Positions 44,265-47,118 of a DNA stretch of 47,118 bases are shown piece after piece. Position numbers and translations under genes: made by a program. Every line of letters starts with the position of its first letter. Position 1 is the first letter of the stretch. Origin of the DNA: DATJSN01 sp035504095 (GTDB taxonomy: Bacteria > Planctomycetota > Phycisphaerae > WQYP01); the NCBI GenBank assembly GCA_035504095.1, contig DATJSN010000040.1, positions 1 to 47,118 on the forward strand, read 5' to 3'. The notes beneath the pieces were generated by a model. It was given only the letters and a program-made list of their open reading frames with translations. It searched no databases and was not told the origin of the DNA.

Positions 44265-45896
44265 TTATAATTCCGCGAATTGCATCAGTTCGACTTTGGC
44301 CTGATGCGTGGGGAGCGCGATTTTGGCGTAATCGGTGAGACCCGCCTGGGCCATCAGTTGGCGCGCCTCGGCGGCCGAATAGGTATCGTGAAGATCCATT
44401 AATCGCCAGAAAACCCTGCCCAGCGGACGCGACCGTTCCAGAGGCGCAATCGCTTGCTGGAAAACCTGGATGCGTCCTTCGAAGTTTTCAAACACGCCTT
44501 CCTTTTCCGCCCACGTGCACACCGGCAAGGCAACGGACGCTTTCTGCACCAGTTCGCCATTATGCGCGCTTAAAACTATAAGAGTCGGCACACTGCCCAA
44601 CGCCGCGACGAGCTGAGATTCGTTATGCGCAATGGGATCGACGGCAACGACGACCGCTTTAACCTGCCCGGATTGAACTTTTTGCCCCAAATCCTCAATG
44701 GACGCGGTGTTGCCGCCGAAATAGGAAATGACTTTTTGGGCGCCTTTGCGGTTCGGTGCTTTTTCCGCCCGGATGGTATAGTTCACCACGCCAGTGGTGG
44801 GATTCTTAAACACCTGATCCTGGCCTTCAACCTTAGGCGGATTGGTCATTAACCAGGCCTGCGGATCGATTTCGCGAATCCACTTTGCGGCCAAAAACAT
44901 TTCTTCGGTGCCGTCAAACGGACTGAGCACCAAGGCCGTCGAACCAGGGCCTCCGGCGGCGACGATTTCTTTAAACGTCCTGACGATCTGTTCGAGCGTT
45001 TTGGACCATCTTTGTTCACCTTGGGCGCCGCGCACGCTGATGGTCGCAAGCCGGTTCTCATGAACGAATTTGAATCCATAACGGATGTCGTCGGAAATCC
45101 ACCATTTGTTGACCTGCTGATTAAAACGGGGCCTGATGCGATAAATTCGCCCCTCGTTGTGGTCGACGAAAATATTTTCCCCGCCGCTGGTAAACGGTGA
45201 TATGCTCGGCGTACTTTTAAGAAACCATACGCGCTGGGTAAATAAGAAATCCTTGTCCAACAGAGCGCCGACCGGGCATATGTCGATTACATTGCCGGAA
45301 AGCGGATTGTCCAGCGATTTTCCCTGAAATACGTCGATCTGCTCCCGGTGCCCGCGTCCAAATACGGCCAGCTCGCCGGTGCCGGAAATTTCCCGCGTAA
45401 AGCGCACACAGCGCGTGCACATGATGCAACGATCGGAGTAAAGCACGACGTGTTTACCGATGTCTTTTTTGGGTTTTTTGTCTTTGTCTTCTTCGAAACG
45501 GCTTTCGGCTCGGCCATATTTATAGCTGTAATCCTGCAAATAGCATTCGCCGGCCTGATCGCAAACCGGGCAATCCAGCGGATGGTTGATCAAGAGATAT
45601 TCCATCACCGCTTTCTGGTTGGCGACAGACTTAGGCGAAGTGCTGTAAACCTTGATGCCATCGGCGGCGAGCGTCTGACAACTTGGCACCAACTTGGGAA
45701 CCCTGACAAGTTTTCCGGGATCCTTGGGATCGGGTTGTTCCATTTCCACCAGGCAGATGCGGCAACTGGCCACAATGGAAAGACCCGGATGATAGCAATA
45801 CGACGGCAACTCTACGCCCGCATCCTGACAGGCCTGAAGAATCATCTTGCGGCCTTCCCAGGAAACCTTCTTACCATCTACTTCCATCGTGGGCAT
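44265..45896 (-). CDS. nuoG: NADH-quinone oxidoreductase subunit G, short form lacking N7 ligands
   Basis: 543 residues from ATG 45896 (GGAG 7 bases upstream). N-terminal ferredoxin domain with N1b ligands Cys34, 45, 48, 73. N5 ligands His105, Cys109, 112, 118. N4 ligands Cys157, 160, 163, 207. In the molybdopterin-like domain the four Cys that bind the extra N7 cluster in many bacteria are Ser233, Thr236, Glu240 and Ser268 here. The protein is much shorter than long NuoG forms of about 900 residues. Role: electron transfer from NuoF to the quinone site in complex I. It follows nuoF by 18 bp; the rest of the nuo operon is probably beyond the window or elsewhere. Confidence 0.93.
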   Translation of the reverse strand: MPTMEVDGKKVSWEGRKMILQACQDAGVELPSYCYHPGLSIVASCRICLVEMEQPDPKDPGKLVRVPKLVPSCQTLAADGIKVYSTSPKSVANQKAVMEYLLINHPLDCPVCDQAGECYLQDYSYKYGRAESRFEEDKDKKPKKDIGKHVVLYSDRCIMCTRCVRFTREISGTGELAVFGRGHREQIDVFQGKSLDNPLSGNVIDICPVGALLDKDFLFTQRVWFLKSTPSISPFTSGGENIFVDHNEGRIYRIRPRFNQQVNKWWISDDIRYGFKFVHENRLATISVRGAQGEQRWSKTLEQIVRTFKEIVAAGGPGSTALVLSPFDGTEEMFLAAKWIREIDPQAWLMTNPPKVEGQDQVFKNPTTGVVNYTIRAEKAPNRKGAQKVISYFGGNTASIEDLGQKVQSGQVKAVVVAVDPIAHNESQLVAALGSVPTLIVLSAHNGELVQKASVALPVCTWAEKEGVFENFEGRIQVFQQAIAPLERSRPLGRVFWRLMDLHDTYSAAEARQLMAQAGLTDYAKIALPTHQAKVELMQFAEL

Positions 45897-45914
45897 GATT
45901 TACTCCGATGATTC

Positions 45915-47118
45915 TCAAACGCCGGCGGCAGACGAAAGCAATACCCCGCGTACCTGGCCGGATTTGAGCCGCGACTTAAAATCCTCCGGGAATTTCTGCA
46001 GGAACGTCTTGACCGCCCAATTGGCGCCGTCGGCCAGGCCGCAAATCGTGGTGCCGGGTCCAATGCCCATGCTCAGGGCCACTTCCATTAACAGATCAAA
46101 ATCCTTTGGTTTACCAAAGCCGGCGATAATACGGCTGAGCATTTTATGCAGCCAGGCGGTTCCCTCACGGCAAGGCGTGCACTGTCCGCAGCTTTCGTGC
46201 GCAAAGAACCGCACAATGTTCCGCAGCATCACTACCAGGTCGGTCTGGTCATTCATGACGATTACGCCGGCGGTGCCCAGTCCCAGGACGTTGTATTTGC
46301 GGCCGATGTCAAAATCCAGTTCCGCGTCATATTGATCGGTTCCCAATATCCCCATCGAAACGCCGCCGGGTATGGCCGCTTTATATTTGCCCTTCACGCC
46401 GCCGCAATATTTTTCAATCAATGTGGACATCTTGATGCCCAGCTCATCTTCATAAACGCCGGGCTTATTAACGTGGCCGCTGGCGCCATAGAGTTTGGGA
46501 CCCGCTGAACCGGGCGTCCCCATGGATTTAAACCAGGCAGCGCCATTTATAATGATCGACGGCAGACAGGCGAGCGTTTCGACGTTGTTGATGATCGTTG
46601 GTTTGGCAAATGCCCCCGCCACCGCCGGAAACGGCGGCTTGATGCGCGGCCAGCCGCGTTTACCTTCCAGCGATTCAAGCAAACCGGTTTCTTCACCGCA
46701 GATATATGCACCAGCGCCGCGATGTAGATAGCAATGATGAACGATGTCGGTTCCGGGATGCGGCTTGCCGAAAATGCCGTTGGCGTAAGCTTCCTGGATT
46801 GCTTCCTCGAGAATTTTGGCCTGATAGTGATACTCGCCGCGAATGTAGATATAGCTGATCGCGATCCGATTAGCGTAAGCCGCGATGGCGATGCCCTCGA
46901 GTAGAATATGCGGATCGTAATCACAGAGGTAACGGTCTTTGAACGTGCCCGGTTCGGATTCGTCGTAATTCACCGCAAGGTAGCGCGGATGCAAATCCTT
47001 GGGTAAAAACGTCCACTTGGTGCCGCAGGGAAAACCCGCACCTCCGCGACCGCGCAGGCCCGAGTCGATCACCAGCTTGATAATGTCTTCCGGGGGCATG
47101 GCCATGGCTTTGCGAAGG
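45915..47118 (-). CDS. nuoF: NADH-quinone oxidoreductase subunit F, 5' end beyond window
   Basis: At least 400 residues. The frame continues to the right edge (LRKAMAMPPEDII), so the true start lies upstream; NuoF is usually about 430 residues, so little is missing. FMN/NADH site: GLRGRGGAGFPCGTKW, YDESEPGTFKDR, GEETGLLESLEGKRGWPR. N3 cluster: ESCGQCTPCREGT and the later Cys in TICGLADG. It oxidises NADH and passes electrons to NuoG. Gene order nuoF-nuoG is usual. Confidence 0.95.
   Translation of the reverse strand, partial: LRKAMAMPPEDIIKLVIDSGLRGRGGAGFPCGTKWTFLPKDLHPRYLAVNYDESEPGTFKDRYLCDYDPHILLEGIAIAAYANRIAISYIYIRGEYHYQAKILEEAIQEAYANGIFGKPHPGTDIVHHCYLHRGAGAYICGEETGLLESLEGKRGWPRIKPPFPAVAGAFAKPTIINNVETLACLPSIIINGAAWFKSMGTPGSAGPKLYGASGHVNKPGVYEDELGIKMSTLIEKYCGGVKGKYKAAIPGGVSMGILGTDQYDAELDFDIGRKYNVLGLGTAGVIVMNDQTDLVVMLRNIVRFFAHESCGQCTPCREGTAWLHKMLSRIIAGFGKPKDFDLLMEVALSMGIGPGTTICGLADGANWAVKTFLQKFPEDFKSRLKSGQVRGVLLSSAAGV

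Overview
The window most likely comes from a planctomycete, probably a Phycisphaerae-like lineage. This is inferred from a LEPR-XLL type N-terminal motif on an exported protease (21191-22666), a filamentous-haemagglutinin-type giant adhesin with its two-partner transporter, an ECF sigma factor with a long C-terminal extension, a SecD-SecF fusion, and the general style of the proteins. No rRNA or tRNA gene is visible to settle the taxonomy.

Layout. 1-8503 (minus strand): a two-partner secretion locus, tpsB then a giant tpsA-type adhesin that runs off the left edge. The adhesin carries two tandem repeat systems. 8781-15958 (minus): a partial type VI secretion-like operon in the order unknown protein, TssL/DotU, TssM/IcmF, TagF. 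A CHAT caspase-like protein (16291-16902) is transcribed divergently from it. 16975-21080: a metallophosphoesterase, a large flotillin-like SPFH protein and a small exported protein. 21191-27060 (minus): exported proteins, namely a sedolisin protease, a parallel beta-helix protein and two Tat-exported aldose-1-epimerase paralogues; one paralogue lacks a substrate-binding His. 27308-36309: housekeeping genes, with a class V aminotransferase, serS, a LysM protein, and tgt-yajC-secDF in the classical order. 36335-36996: a vapBC toxin-antitoxin pair with an inverted-repeat operator over its promoter.

37041-44264 is an accessory region rich in short interspersed repeats. It holds an ECF sigma factor fused through a membrane helix to Sel1 repeats, a small membrane protein, an RDD membrane protein, and a restriction-modification pair (NotI-family nuclease plus D12-class adenine methylase). 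The right edge returns to core metabolism with nuoG and nuoF of respiratory complex I; nuoF is cut by the window edge.

The observations most worth a second look are: the adhesin repeats that come in only two lengths (246 and 267 bp); the sigma-membrane helix-Sel1 fusion; the CHAT protein facing a sheath-less T6SS membrane-complex operon; the NotI-family restriction pair; and at least four short repeat families in the spacers of 37-44 kb.
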